Source: Anaeromyxobacter terrae (GTDB taxonomy: Bacteria > Myxococcota > Myxococcia > Myxococcales > Anaeromyxobacteraceae). From it: 64,000 nucleotides of DNA. Below, piece after piece: positions 51,808-60,063 of this stretch; within the stretch, counting starts at the first letter, position 1; every line of letters begins with the position of its first letter. The stretch covers positions 33,115-97,114 of the forward strand of contig NZ_JALCYY010000016.1 of assembly GCF_022690685.1 (NCBI RefSeq). The letters run 5' to 3'. The position numbers and the translations under genes are program-made. Under the pieces are notes generated by a model. It was not told where the DNA came from, did not search any database, and was given only the letters and a program-made list of their open reading frames with translations.

Positions 51808-52320
51808 ATGAAACCAACGGCCGCGCTCCTCCTCGCTTCCCTGCTCGCGGGCGCGCCCTCTGCGGCGCGCGCCGCGACCTTCCTCGAGACGAGCGTCGAG
51901 GAGACCGCGCGCACCTCCGAGACGGTGGTGCGCGGCGTCGTCGAGCGCGTCGGCTCGCGCTGGGCTGGCTCCCGCATCCTCACCGAGGTCGTCGTGCGCG
52001 TGACGAGCGCGTGGAAGGGCCGGCCGGGCGAGCGGCTCACGCTGCTCGTGCCCGGCGGCACGGTGGGCGACCTCGCGCAGGAGGTGGACGCCGCGCCGAC
52101 GTTCGAGGAGGGCGAGGAGGTCGTCGTCTTCGCGGGCCGGCGAGGGCACACCTATCGCGTGAACGGCCTCGCGCTCGGGAAGTACCGGATCGAGGACGGG
52201 ATGGCGACGCCGGGCACCGCGGGCGCGCGCTTCGCGCCGCGCGGGCTCGCTGCCGGAGAGCGCGCGGTCGGACGGATGTCCGTCGTCGAGCTCGAGCAGC
52301 GCGTCCGGAGCGCCCGGTGA
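51808..52320 (+). CDS. exported protein of unknown function
   Basis: The 170-residue protein has a signal peptide of about 22 residues (AALLLASLLAGAPSAARA). The mature part begins ATFLETSVEETARTSETVVRGVVERVGSRW and has TEVVVRVTSAWKGRPGERLTLLVPGG and EEVVVFAGRRG, a beta-rich layout seen next to metalloproteases in myxobacteria. It has no cysteines and no catalytic motif. Its stop overlaps the GTG start of the metalloprotease (GTGA), so the two are made together; a chaperone, propeptide-like or inhibitor role is possible but only inferred. Confidence 0.78.
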   Translation: MKPTAALLLASLLAGAPSAARAATFLETSVEETARTSETVVRGVVERVGSRWAGSRILTEVVVRVTSAWKGRPGERLTLLVPGGTVGDLAQEVDAAPTFEEGEEVVVFAGRRGHTYRVNGLALGKYRIEDGMATPGTAGARFAPRGLAAGERAVGRMSVVELEQRVRSAR

Positions 52321-53327
52321 GCCCGCGCACGGTCCGGCTCGCCGCCGCCCTCGCGGCGCTGCTCCTCGCGCCCGCCGCCCGCGCCTACGTGCGCAGCACG
52401 AGCCGCGAAGGCGCCCCGTTCTACTGGCAGGAGCGGAAGGTCGGCTACCAGATCAACCCGCGCCGCGGGCCATCCGCTCCGTCCTGCTCGGACGCCTCCC
52501 AGTACGCGGACACCGCCGCGATCGAGGCGGTGCGCGCCGCGTTCCGCACCTGGACCGGCGCCGTGCAGGACTGCACCGATCTCGAGCTCCTGGACCAGGG
52601 CTTCACGGACGTCGCGACCGTCGGGTTCGACCCGCGGGCCGCCCGGAACGAGAACCTGGTGATCTTCCGCGAGGGCTGGTGCTCCGAGGTCGCGCTGCCC
52701 GCCGACGCGTGCTGGGACTCGGGCACCTGCGCGAACACCTACGACTGCTTCGAGGACGCGCTGCCGGCGGACCGGGCGACCATCGCGATCACCACCGTCA
52801 CGCACGACGCCCACTCCGGGCGGATCTACGACGCCGACATCGAGCTCGCGGACTGGAGGGGCCAGCTCCCGGCCGGCAGCTCGCTCAGTCCCGGCGGGGT
52901 ATCGACGCAGCCGCCGGACGGCTGGTACTTCACCTGCACGCCCGCCGCCCAGCCGCCCTGCTCCGCCTACGGCCAGAGCGGCTGCACCTACGTGGACCTG
53001 CAGTCGAACGCGACCCACGAGATCGGCCACTTCATCGGCCTCGCCCATCCGTGCACGCTCGGCAACAGCGACTGCAATCCCAAGACCAGCGTCTACAGGC
53101 CCCTCGTCATGTTCCCGGCCGCGACCCTGGGCGACGTCTCGAAGCGCACCCTCACCGACGACGACCGGGCCGGGCTCTGCGCCATCTATCCGTTCGGCGG
53201 CGCGACCTGGACGTCGCCCGTGAAGGCGAGCGGCGGCGGCGGCTGCGCGTCTGGGGGCGGGGCGGGCGGGCTCGCCTCGGCGCTCCTCGCGCTCGTCGCG
53301 CTCGCGCGGCGCGGCCGCCGGCGCTGA
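52317..53327 (+). CDS. matrixin-like zinc metalloprotease with MYXO-CTERM-like sorting tail
   Basis: The 336-residue protein has a signal peptide ending ARAYVRS. The body has a zinc motif THEIGHFIGLAH with three His ligands and the active Glu, as in metzincins, and several paired cysteines (CWDSGTC, CEDALP context, CTPAAQPPC). The last 30 residues form the MYXO-CTERM pattern: Gly-rich stretch with a single Cys (GGGGCASGGG), a hydrophobic segment (ASALLALVALA) and a basic tail RRGRRR. That tail marks proteins sorted to the cell surface by CPBP-type myxosortases; such a protease is encoded 1 kb downstream. GTG at 52317 overlaps the previous stop. Confidence 0.87.
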   Translation: MSPRTVRLAAALAALLLAPAARAYVRSTSREGAPFYWQERKVGYQINPRRGPSAPSCSDASQYADTAAIEAVRAAFRTWTGAVQDCTDLELLDQGFTDVATVGFDPRAARNENLVIFREGWCSEVALPADACWDSGTCANTYDCFEDALPADRATIAITTVTHDAHSGRIYDADIELADWRGQLPAGSSLSPGGVSTQPPDGWYFTCTPAAQPPCSAYGQSGCTYVDLQSNATHEIGHFIGLAHPCTLGNSDCNPKTSVYRPLVMFPAATLGDVSKRTLTDDDRAGLCAIYPFGGATWTSPVKASGGGGCASGGGAGGLASALLALVALARRGRRR

Positions 53328-53341
53328 CGCGGCCGCGCCGT

Positions 53342-54139
53342 TCAGGCCACCGCGATCCCCGCGTAGCCGACGACCTGGTCGTCGTCTCCGGTCACCTCGC
53401 CGGAGTGGCCGTAGCGGACGAGCTCCGCGCGCGTCGCGCCCATGAGCCGCGCAGCGACGAGCATCACCGTGGCCGGGACGATGCCGCACATCGAGATGTC
53501 CTCGGCGTGGACCACCTCGTAGAGCCCCTCCGGATCGAGCGCGAGGATCCGCTCGATGGCGCGGTGATCCTTGCGGCGCGCCACCGCCGCGGGGAGGTAG
53601 TGGCTCATGTCGCTCGAGGCGACGACGAGCGCGCCGGCGGCGGAGGCGGCCTCCGCGACGGTCCCGCCGATCTCCACGCAGTCCTCGAAGGCGAGGTGCG
53701 CGAGGCAGAGCGCGGCAATCGTGACGCCGGGCCGCGCGCGCTGGAGGAACGGGACCTGCACCTCGAGCGCGTGCTCGAGCCGGTGCGCGCGCGTGTCGGG
53801 CGTGACGAGCGGCGAGGCGGCGAGCGCGGCGGTGAGGTCCGCGTCGACCGGCACGTCGCCGAGCGGCGTGCGCCACGCGCCCTGCGCCGGCCAGAGCGCG
53901 GCGGCCGCGCCGAGCCCGCTGTGGTTCGGGCCGAGCACGACGACGCGCCGGGGGACCTCCACGCGCGCGTAGATCGCGCCCGCGATCGCGCCGGAGTAGA
54001 CGTAGCCCGCGTGCGGAGCGACGAGGCCGCGCGCGCGGAGCTTCTCGCCCGCGGACGAGAGGAACCCGTCGACCTGCGAGGCGAGGGCGGCCGGCTCGGC
54101 GGTGTAGAACCGGCCGGCCACGGCGGGGGCGCGATCCAT
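53342..54139 (-). CDS. amrB: MEMO1 family protein (AmmeMemoRadiSam system protein B)
   Basis: The 265-residue protein begins RAPAVAGRFYTAEPAALASQV and has APHAGYVYSG, VVLGPNHSG and SSDMSHYLP, whose His residues correspond to the metal-binding set of the extradiol-dioxygenase fold in MEMO1 proteins. Bacterial members are linked with an AMMECR1 protein and a radical SAM enzyme; neither partner is next to it here. The molecular role is unknown. ATG at 54139 was chosen; the frame is open upstream without family features. It ends 15 bases from the metalloprotease gene, head-on. Confidence 0.86.
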   Translation of the reverse strand: MDRAPAVAGRFYTAEPAALASQVDGFLSSAGEKLRARGLVAPHAGYVYSGAIAGAIYARVEVPRRVVVLGPNHSGLGAAAALWPAQGAWRTPLGDVPVDADLTAALAASPLVTPDTRAHRLEHALEVQVPFLQRARPGVTIAALCLAHLAFEDCVEIGGTVAEAASAAGALVVASSDMSHYLPAAVARRKDHRAIERILALDPEGLYEVVHAEDISMCGIVPATVMLVAARLMGATRAELVRYGHSGEVTGDDDQVVGYAGIAVA

Positions 54140-54392
54140 GCGGCGAGTATAGAGGCGCGGCCGCGGACGATCGCCGCCCGCGGCGGGCCGGACGGCGATG
54201 GGCCGACCCCGACGAGGCAGCGGCGCGGGCGCTCCCTCGTACCGCCGCGGCGCACGCGCGCGCACACGCAGCCGGGTTGACGCTCCGCGCGACCCGTGCG
54301 ATCCCCGCCCGGTGCAGAGGACGTCCGCCGACACGCGCGCCGCGACCCCGCTCGAGAGGAGGACGCCCGCGCCCGAGCCGCCGCGCGTGCTC

Positions 54393-55109
54393 ATGCGCAC
54401 CTGGCTCCTCGCCATCGGGGGGCTCGCGCTCGCGAAGCTCGTCTCGTACGTCGAGCCGACCGGCCTCCTCGCCGGGAACCTCGCCGGAATCGCCGCCTTC
54501 CTGTTCATCGCGCTCCCCGACGGCCGCCTGCGGGCGAGGCACGAGCCGTGGACCGCGTACGGCGTACCGCGCCTCGCGCCGCGGGACGCGGACACGCGGC
54601 GCGCGCTCGGCCGTGGCGCGCTGCAGGGGCTCCTCGTCTGCGCGGTGGTGTTCCCGGTCTTCGGCGCGCTGTTCTGGCTCTACGCGGAGGCGCTCCCGCA
54701 CGTCCCGGGGGCGATCGCACGCATCGTCGCGCCGTACGGCATCGCCCCGCGGCTCTCGCCGCGGCTCCCGGATCGCGTGCTCCTCCTCGTGGTGGTGCAG
54801 TTCCTCGTCGTCGCGGCGCCCGAGGAGCTCTTCTACCGGGGCTGGATGCAGACGAGCTGGGCCCGCTCCGCCCCGGAGCGCGGCGTCACGGTGCTCGGCG
54901 CGCGCCTCGGCGCGGGGTTCCTGTGGACGCAGGTGCTCTTCGCGCTCGGCCACCTCGTCGTGCTCGAGCCGTGGCGGCTCGCGACCTTCCTGCCCGGGAT
55001 CCTGTTCGGGTGGGTCCGCGAGCGAACCGGCGGCCTCGTCGCCCCCGTAGTGGTGCACGCGCTCTCGAACGTCTTCCTCGCGACGCTCGAGGCGAGCTTC
55101 TACGGGTGA
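54393..55109 (+). CDS. CPBP family intramembrane protease, candidate myxosortase
   Basis: The 238-residue polytopic protein has about six membrane segments and the three motifs of CAAX-protease-like CPBP enzymes: EELFYRGWMQ (the EExxxR pair), FALGHLV (FxxxH) and HALSNVFL near the end. Members of this family called myxosortases process MYXO-CTERM tails. The MYXO-CTERM metalloprotease lies 1 kb upstream on the same strand, across a minus-strand gene, which makes a substrate link plausible but not shown. The start is ATG 54393 or GTG 54312; neither has a clear ribosome site. Confidence 0.8.
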   Translation: MRTWLLAIGGLALAKLVSYVEPTGLLAGNLAGIAAFLFIALPDGRLRARHEPWTAYGVPRLAPRDADTRRALGRGALQGLLVCAVVFPVFGALFWLYAEALPHVPGAIARIVAPYGIAPRLSPRLPDRVLLLVVVQFLVVAAPEELFYRGWMQTSWARSAPERGVTVLGARLGAGFLWTQVLFALGHLVVLEPWRLATFLPGILFGWVRERTGGLVAPVVVHALSNVFLATLEASFYG

Positions 55110-55141
55110 CAGGCCGGGAGCCGGGCGCTAGAAACCCGCGC

Positions 55142-56191
55142 ATGCCCGGGACCATCCGCGAGATGCTCGAGGAGCTCGAGGAACGGACGTTGCACCCGCG
55201 GGCCACGCGGGCGTCGCAGTCCCGCGGCCGCGAGCGCCCGGAGCCGGAGGACGACGAGCGCCCCTCGTTCCAGCGCGACCGGGACCGGCTCGTCCACTCG
55301 AAGGCGTTCCGCCGCCTCGCCGGCAAGACGCAGGTCTTCCTCGCGCCGCGCGGCGACCACTACCGCACACGCCTCACCCACACGCTCGAGGTCGCGCAGG
55401 TCGCGCGCTCCATCGCCCGCGCGCTCCGGCTGAACGAGATGCTGGTCGAGGCGATGGTGATGGGCCACGACCTCGGCCACACGCCGTTCGGGCACGCCGG
55501 CGAGCGCATCCTGAACGACGTCGTGCCGGGCGGCTTCCACCACGTCATCCAGTCGGTGCGCGTCGTCGACGTGCTCGAGAACGACGGGCAGGGGCTGAAC
55601 CTCACCGCCGAGGTGCGCGACGGGATCCTGCGCCACTCGAAGGGGAAGGGGAACGTGCTCCTCAAGGGGAGCGGCGCGAAGGCGCTCACGCTCGAGGCGG
55701 AGATCGTCCGGCTCGCGGACATCATCGCGTACGTGAACCACGATCTCGACGACGCCGTGCGCGCGGGGCTCTTCGAGGAGGCGGACGTCCCGGCGGCGAT
55801 CCGCGGCGTGCTCGGCGGCGGCGCCACCTCGCGGTACCGCACCCTCATCCGCGACGTCATCCGCCGCTCGGACGTGGACGGGGGCGGCCACATCGAGATG
55901 TCGCCGGACGTGCACGAGGCGCTGCTCGCGCTGCGCGACTTCCTGTACGCGCGCGTCTACGAGAACCCGGTGGTCCACGACGAGTTCGTGAAGGCGCAGC
56001 GGATCCTGCGCGATCTCCACGGCTGGTGCCTCGAGGATCTCGCGCGGCTGCGCGAGCGGCACGGCGTGGTCGCGCGCGAGGGCGATCCGCCGGAGCGGGC
56101 GGTGATCGACTGGCTCTCGGGGATGACCGATCGCTTCGCGATCGGGGTGTGGGAGGCGATCTTCGTCCCGCGTCCGTGGAGCGTGGTCTGA
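55142..56191 (+). CDS. dGTPase-like HD-domain phosphohydrolase
   Basis: The 349-residue protein matches the deoxyguanosinetriphosphate triphosphohydrolase-like family: DRDRLVHSKAFRRLAGKTQVF, RTRLTHTLEVAQVARSIARAL with the first metal His, MGHDLGHTPFGHAGE with the HD pair and a later His, and ADIIAYVNHDLDDA with the last Asp. It should hydrolyse dNTPs to deoxynucleoside and triphosphate, controlling dNTP pools. It follows the CPBP gene after 32 bases. Start ATG at 55142 is the first in a good position. Confidence 0.92.
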   Translation: MPGTIREMLEELEERTLHPRATRASQSRGRERPEPEDDERPSFQRDRDRLVHSKAFRRLAGKTQVFLAPRGDHYRTRLTHTLEVAQVARSIARALRLNEMLVEAMVMGHDLGHTPFGHAGERILNDVVPGGFHHVIQSVRVVDVLENDGQGLNLTAEVRDGILRHSKGKGNVLLKGSGAKALTLEAEIVRLADIIAYVNHDLDDAVRAGLFEEADVPAAIRGVLGGGATSRYRTLIRDVIRRSDVDGGGHIEMSPDVHEALLALRDFLYARVYENPVVHDEFVKAQRILRDLHGWCLEDLARLRERHGVVAREGDPPERAVIDWLSGMTDRFAIGVWEAIFVPRPWSVV

Positions 56192-56201
56192 CGGCCGCCG
56201 C

Positions 56202-57050
56202 TCAGGGACCGTTGAGGCTCGACACCGACACCTGCAGGGAGCGGCTCACCGCGACGACGCTCCCCTCCGGCACCTCGATGAAGCCGTTCGGCGCGAGGAG
56301 CCGCGTCGCGAACGCGACCGCCTTCACGCGGCGGTGCGGCCGCACCCGCGGGTCGCTCTCCGGCGTGTCGAGGCCGATCTGGTCGAGGGCGCACGGGACG
56401 ATGCCCTCGTAGAGCGCGTAGAACAGCGGGCCGGCGCGGCGCGTCGCGACCATGATCCGCCCGTTCGTCGCGACGAACACGAGCGGGCTCGCCTTCTGCT
56501 CGCCCGCCTCGCGCGCCCACGCCTCGAGCTGCCGCACCGTCCTCGCGAGCGCGCGTCCGGCGGTGGCCGCGTCGAGGTCGAGGTCGTCGAGGCGGCCGTC
56601 GTCCTTGAGGTGCTTCGCGAACAGCATGAACGCATGCTCGGAGGGGCTCTCGCCGGCGATCTGCCTGCGGAGGTGGTCCGGGACCGCCGAGAGGAGCTTG
56701 GGGCGGATGCCCTCCCACCCGGCGATGGTCCCCGCGTGCGCGAAGAGCCAGCGGCGGTAGCGGAACGGCTGGGTGTTCTCGTCCTTGAGCGCGAGGCCGG
56801 ACGAGAGGCGCGCGTGGATGAGCAGCGCCTCCGAGTCGACCTTCCCGACGAGCTCGGGGAGCGCGAGCGGCGCGGTCGCGCCGGAGGGGCGCTTCCCGAG
56901 CAGCACGTTCCCCGCGGCGTAGTAACCGAAGCCGTAGGCCAGCGGGAGGGTGTCCCCCTCGCCTTGCAGCGACACGTGCGACCTGAGCCGCTCCAGCTGG
57001 CACCGGAGCAGGCTGTCATCGGTCTGGAGGACCGCGACGAGGGCGCCCAT
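56202..57050 (-). CDS. class II glutamine amidotransferase-like protein without the catalytic Cys
   Basis: The 282-residue protein has the overall layout of the GATase_4 (YafJ-like) amidotransferases: LIHARLSSGLALKDENTQPF corresponds to the H-x-R-x-x-x...NTHPF segment, followed by LFAHAGTIAGW. Two catalytic features are gone. Class II enzymes need Cys as residue 2, but here the start reads Met-Gly-Ala; an in-frame TAG directly precedes the ATG, so no longer start can restore it. The oxyanion Asn of the HNG motif is Ala (HAG). The protein probably does not cleave glutamine and may bind a ligand or act as a subunit; the role is unknown. Confidence 0.8.
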   Translation of the reverse strand: MGALVAVLQTDDSLLRCQLERLRSHVSLQGEGDTLPLAYGFGYYAAGNVLLGKRPSGATAPLALPELVGKVDSEALLIHARLSSGLALKDENTQPFRYRRWLFAHAGTIAGWEGIRPKLLSAVPDHLRRQIAGESPSEHAFMLFAKHLKDDGRLDDLDLDAATAGRALARTVRQLEAWAREAGEQKASPLVFVATNGRIMVATRRAGPLFYALYEGIVPCALDQIGLDTPESDPRVRPHRRVKAVAFATRLLAPNGFIEVPEGSVVAVSRSLQVSVSSLNGP

Positions 57051-57182
57051 CTATCCGTTCTCCTCGGGTCGAAGACCCTGCGGCGAGAGATCACCGCGCC
57101 GCTCGAAACAGTAATAACCGCGCGCGCGCCCCGGGGCCGGGTACCGGTCGGCGAGCGCCCACACGAGGGAGAGGTCGCTCGT

Positions 57183-57212
57183 TTGACAGCCCTGCGAGCC
57201 CGCCGCTAGGAT
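57183..57212 (+). promoter_or_regulatory. sigma-70 promoter of the DnaK-like operon
   Basis: TTGACA (perfect -35, 57183) and TAGGAT (57207) are 18 bases apart. Transcription would start about 57219, some 27 bases before the ATG of the DnaK-like gene. No heat-shock type operator (CIRCE) was seen. Confidence 0.7.
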
Positions 57213-57245
57213 GCGCTAACCCGGCGAAACCGCTGGACAACATCC

Positions 57246-58853
57246 ATGAGCGACGACATCGCGGTCGGAATCGATCTCGGAACCAGCTACAGCGCCGTCG
57301 CCGCCGTCACCGAGGCGGGCGCGTCCCCGCAGGTACTCCCGAACGAGTGGGGGGACCGCACGCACGCGTCGGTCGTGTCCTTCCTCGAGGACGGCTCGGT
57401 CCTCGTCGGGAACGACGCGAAGAAGAACATCATCACGAACGCCGAGAGCACGGTGTACTCGGCGAAGCGGCTCATCGGGCGGTTCTTCTTCTCCGACGAG
57501 GTGAAGAAGGCGCAGGCGGTGATGCCGTACCGGATCGTGGAGGGGCCGAACAACGCGGTCCGTCTCCAGGTTCGCGAGCGCGATCTCGCCGTGCCGGAGA
57601 TCTCGGGGCTCGTCCTGAAGGAGATGAAGGCCATCGCCGAGACCGCCCTCGGGCGCGAGGTGAAGAAGGCGGTCATCACCTGCCCGGCGTACTTCAACGA
57701 CAACCAGCGCCAGGCGACGAAGGACGCGGGCCGCATCGCCGGCCTCGAGGTGCTCCGCATCATCAACGAGCCGACCGCGGCCGCGCTCGCGTACGGCTTC
57801 GGCCGGGACATCTCGCAGAAGATCTGCGTCTACGACCTCGGCGGCGGCACGTTCGACGTGTCGATCCTGGAGATCGGCAAGGACGTCTTCGAGGTGCTCT
57901 CGACCGCCGGCGACACGTACCTCGGCGGCGACGACTTCGACGACCGGATCATGACCTGGCTGGCGGACGACTTCCTCACGCGTCACGGCCTCGACCTCCG
58001 GCAGAACAGGTTCTGCCTGCAGATGCTCAAGGAGGCGGGCGAGCGCGCGAAGATCGAGGTCGGCCGCGACGGCGTGGCGAGCATCCACGTCCCCGGGATC
58101 TGCCAGTCGCCGGAAGGCGAGGTGCTCGACCTCCGGGGCAAGCTCACCACCGACCAGTTCAACCGGATGGTGATGGACCTCGTCCAGCGCACGTTCAAGG
58201 TCTGCGACGAGGCGCTGCAGTCGGCGCGGCTCACCGCGGGCGACGTCGACGCGGTGATCCTGGTCGGCGGCCCGACGCGGCTGCCCATCGTCCGCAACAG
58301 CGTCCGGCACTACTTCCAGAAGGAGCCGATGTCCGGGGTGGATCCCGACGAGGCGGTCGCCGTCGGGGCCGCGCTCCAGGCGCACGCGCTCCTGAACCGG
58401 AACGCCGCCGAGTACGGCCAGGCGAGCTACCTGCTCGACGTGACCCCGCTCTCGCTCCGGGTGGGCACCGTCGGCGGCTTCACCGAGAAGATCATCGAGA
58501 AGAACACCCCCATCCCCATCGAGAAGTCGAAGACCTTCACGACGAGCCGCGACGGCCAGGACCGCGTGAAGATCCGCGTCTACCAGGGCGAGTCGAACCG
58601 CGCCGAGGGCTGCGAGCTCCTCGGCGAGTTCGAGTTCAAGGGCTTCCGCGTGGCGCAGCGCGGCGCGGTGCAGATCCAGGTGACGTTCGAGATCGACTCG
58701 AACGGCATCGTGAACGTCTCCGCCGCGGACCTCGAGACGGGCCAGCGAACCTCCACGACGATCAGCCTCTCGTCGGGGCTCTCCGAGAAGGACCTCCGCG
58801 CGGCGATCGACCACAACGCCGAGCTCGAGCTCGCCCGCGGCCCGCGGGCGTAG
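57246..58853 (+). CDS. DnaK-like Hsp70 chaperone lacking the C-terminal lid
   Basis: The 535-residue protein has a complete actin-like ATPase domain (GIDLGTSYSAVAAV, VYDLGGGTFDVSILEI, VILVGGPTRLPIVR) and a substrate-binding beta domain (LLDVTPLSLRVGTVGG, KNTPIPIEKSKTFTT), then stops about 80-100 residues short of normal DnaK, without the helical lid and acidic tail. In Myxococcus the DnaK homologue SglK is needed for gliding and exopolysaccharide; relation to this gene is only a suggestion. It is the first gene of a three-gene operon with a J-protein 15 bases later. It is probably not the housekeeping DnaK. Confidence 0.88.
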   Translation: MSDDIAVGIDLGTSYSAVAAVTEAGASPQVLPNEWGDRTHASVVSFLEDGSVLVGNDAKKNIITNAESTVYSAKRLIGRFFFSDEVKKAQAVMPYRIVEGPNNAVRLQVRERDLAVPEISGLVLKEMKAIAETALGREVKKAVITCPAYFNDNQRQATKDAGRIAGLEVLRIINEPTAAALAYGFGRDISQKICVYDLGGGTFDVSILEIGKDVFEVLSTAGDTYLGGDDFDDRIMTWLADDFLTRHGLDLRQNRFCLQMLKEAGERAKIEVGRDGVASIHVPGICQSPEGEVLDLRGKLTTDQFNRMVMDLVQRTFKVCDEALQSARLTAGDVDAVILVGGPTRLPIVRNSVRHYFQKEPMSGVDPDEAVAVGAALQAHALLNRNAAEYGQASYLLDVTPLSLRVGTVGGFTEKIIEKNTPIPIEKSKTFTTSRDGQDRVKIRVYQGESNRAEGCELLGEFEFKGFRVAQRGAVQIQVTFEIDSNGIVNVSAADLETGQRTSTTISLSSGLSEKDLRAAIDHNAELELARGPRA

Positions 58854-58868
58854 GCAGGAGTCACGACG

Positions 58869-59435
58869 ATGGACGCCCAGTTCCTCATCGAGGTGGAGAC
58901 GCTGGCGGGCTCGCTCGACCAGCTCGACTACTTCGCCATCCTGAAGCTCCCGCAGGGCGCCACGCCCGCGGAGTTGAAGGCCGCCTACTACCGCGAGTCG
59001 CGGGCGTACCACCCGGACCGCTTCGCCGCGTTCCCGAACGCCGCGCTGCGCGACCTCGTCGGCCGGATCTACCGGCGCATCAACGAGGCGTACACGGTGC
59101 TGCGCGACGATCGGAAGCGCGCGCGCTACCAGGCCGACGTCTCGGGGCCCGACCGCGCCGCGAAGCTGCGCTTCACCGAGGTCGAGGAGGCCGCGGTGAA
59201 GGACGAGCAGAAGCGCAAGCTCGAGGAGCAGCTCGGGCAGACCCCGAACGGCCGGAAGTTCTACGCCGCGGCGCTCGTCGAGCTCGAGGCCGCGCGCCTC
59301 GAGGGCGCCGAGCGTGCGCTGAAGAGCGCGCTCATGTACGAGCCCGAGAACGCCCGCTTCAAGGAGCAGCTCGCGACGGTGCAGCGCGAGCTCGACAAGG
59401 GGCGCGCGAAGGGCGACGTCTTCAAGATCAAGTGA
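58869..59435 (+). CDS. J-domain co-chaperone
   Basis: The 188-residue protein has a J-domain at residues 19-85 with the HPD motif at positions 48-50 (AYHPDRF), which stimulates Hsp70 ATPase. There is no Gly/Phe region or zinc-finger domain of classical DnaJ. The C-terminal half (about 95-188) is helical with a TPR-like repeat (YAAALVELEAARLEGAERALKSALMYEPENARF). It should be the partner of the DnaK-like protein encoded just before. Its stop overlaps the start of the next gene (GTGA). Confidence 0.9.
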   Translation: MDAQFLIEVETLAGSLDQLDYFAILKLPQGATPAELKAAYYRESRAYHPDRFAAFPNAALRDLVGRIYRRINEAYTVLRDDRKRARYQADVSGPDRAAKLRFTEVEEAAVKDEQKRKLEEQLGQTPNGRKFYAAALVELEAARLEGAERALKSALMYEPENARFKEQLATVQRELDKGRAKGDVFKIK

Positions 59436-59971
59436 CGGGCTCGACCATCGACCTCGCGGTGATCGCGGCGGTGGCGCTCGCCGCCACCCTGGGCGCGTCC
59501 TCGGGGGCCCTCCGGCAGCTCGTCCAGCTCGCCGCCGTGGTCGCGGGGGGACTCGCCGCGCACCACCTCGCCGCCCCCATCGCGGCCGGGCTCGGCCGGC
59601 TCGCCTCCGCGCCGGTCGCGCGCGTCGTCGCGCCCACGTTCCTGTTCCTCGGCGTCTCCGCGCTGGTCTCGCTCGTGGGCGGCGCGCTCCTGAGCGGCAC
59701 CGCCGCGGCGCGCGCGGTGCGCGGTCCCGCCGACCGCGGGCTGGGCGCGCTCCTCGGCGGCCTGAAGGGCGCGCTCGGCGCCTGGGTGCTGCTCTCCATC
59801 CTCGCCCTCGCGGGCCGCCTCGCGCCCGAGGGGCTCTCGCGTGCGCTGCGCTCGAGCCAGCTCGTGGATCTCGCCGGGCGATACGACCTCGTCGAGCGCG
59901 TCGCGCCGGACGGGGCGCGGACGCTCGAGCGGTTCCGGACGCGCGGGGAGGGCGAGCCGGAGAGGCGGTGA
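59432..59971 (+). CDS. CvpA family membrane protein
   Basis: The 179-residue protein starts GSTIDLAVIAAVALAATLGASSGALRQLVQLAA, the opening of CvpA/colicin V production family proteins, and has four hydrophobic segments (about 5-25, 28-50, 65-90 and 105-125) followed by a soluble tail. CvpA proteins sit in the inner membrane and are linked with envelope integrity; their biochemical role is not settled. GTG at 59432 overlaps the J-protein stop, so it is coupled to the chaperone operon. Confidence 0.82.
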   Translation: MTGSTIDLAVIAAVALAATLGASSGALRQLVQLAAVVAGGLAAHHLAAPIAAGLGRLASAPVARVVAPTFLFLGVSALVSLVGGALLSGTAAARAVRGPADRGLGALLGGLKGALGAWVLLSILALAGRLAPEGLSRALRSSQLVDLAGRYDLVERVAPDGARTLERFRTRGEGEPERR

Positions 59972-60063
59972 GGTCCCCAGGCCGCGCTCAGGCCAGGCGG
60001 CGCGCAACCCCGAGCGGCGCCGCGGCGCGAGGGCGACCCGTCACGGGCGCGTTCGGCCGCGGA

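Noticed and set aside
47941..52149. Minus-strand frame that extends glnS by more than 600 codons upstream
   Set aside because: The extension runs through gltX in another frame; the GlnRS family start at 50256 is clear.
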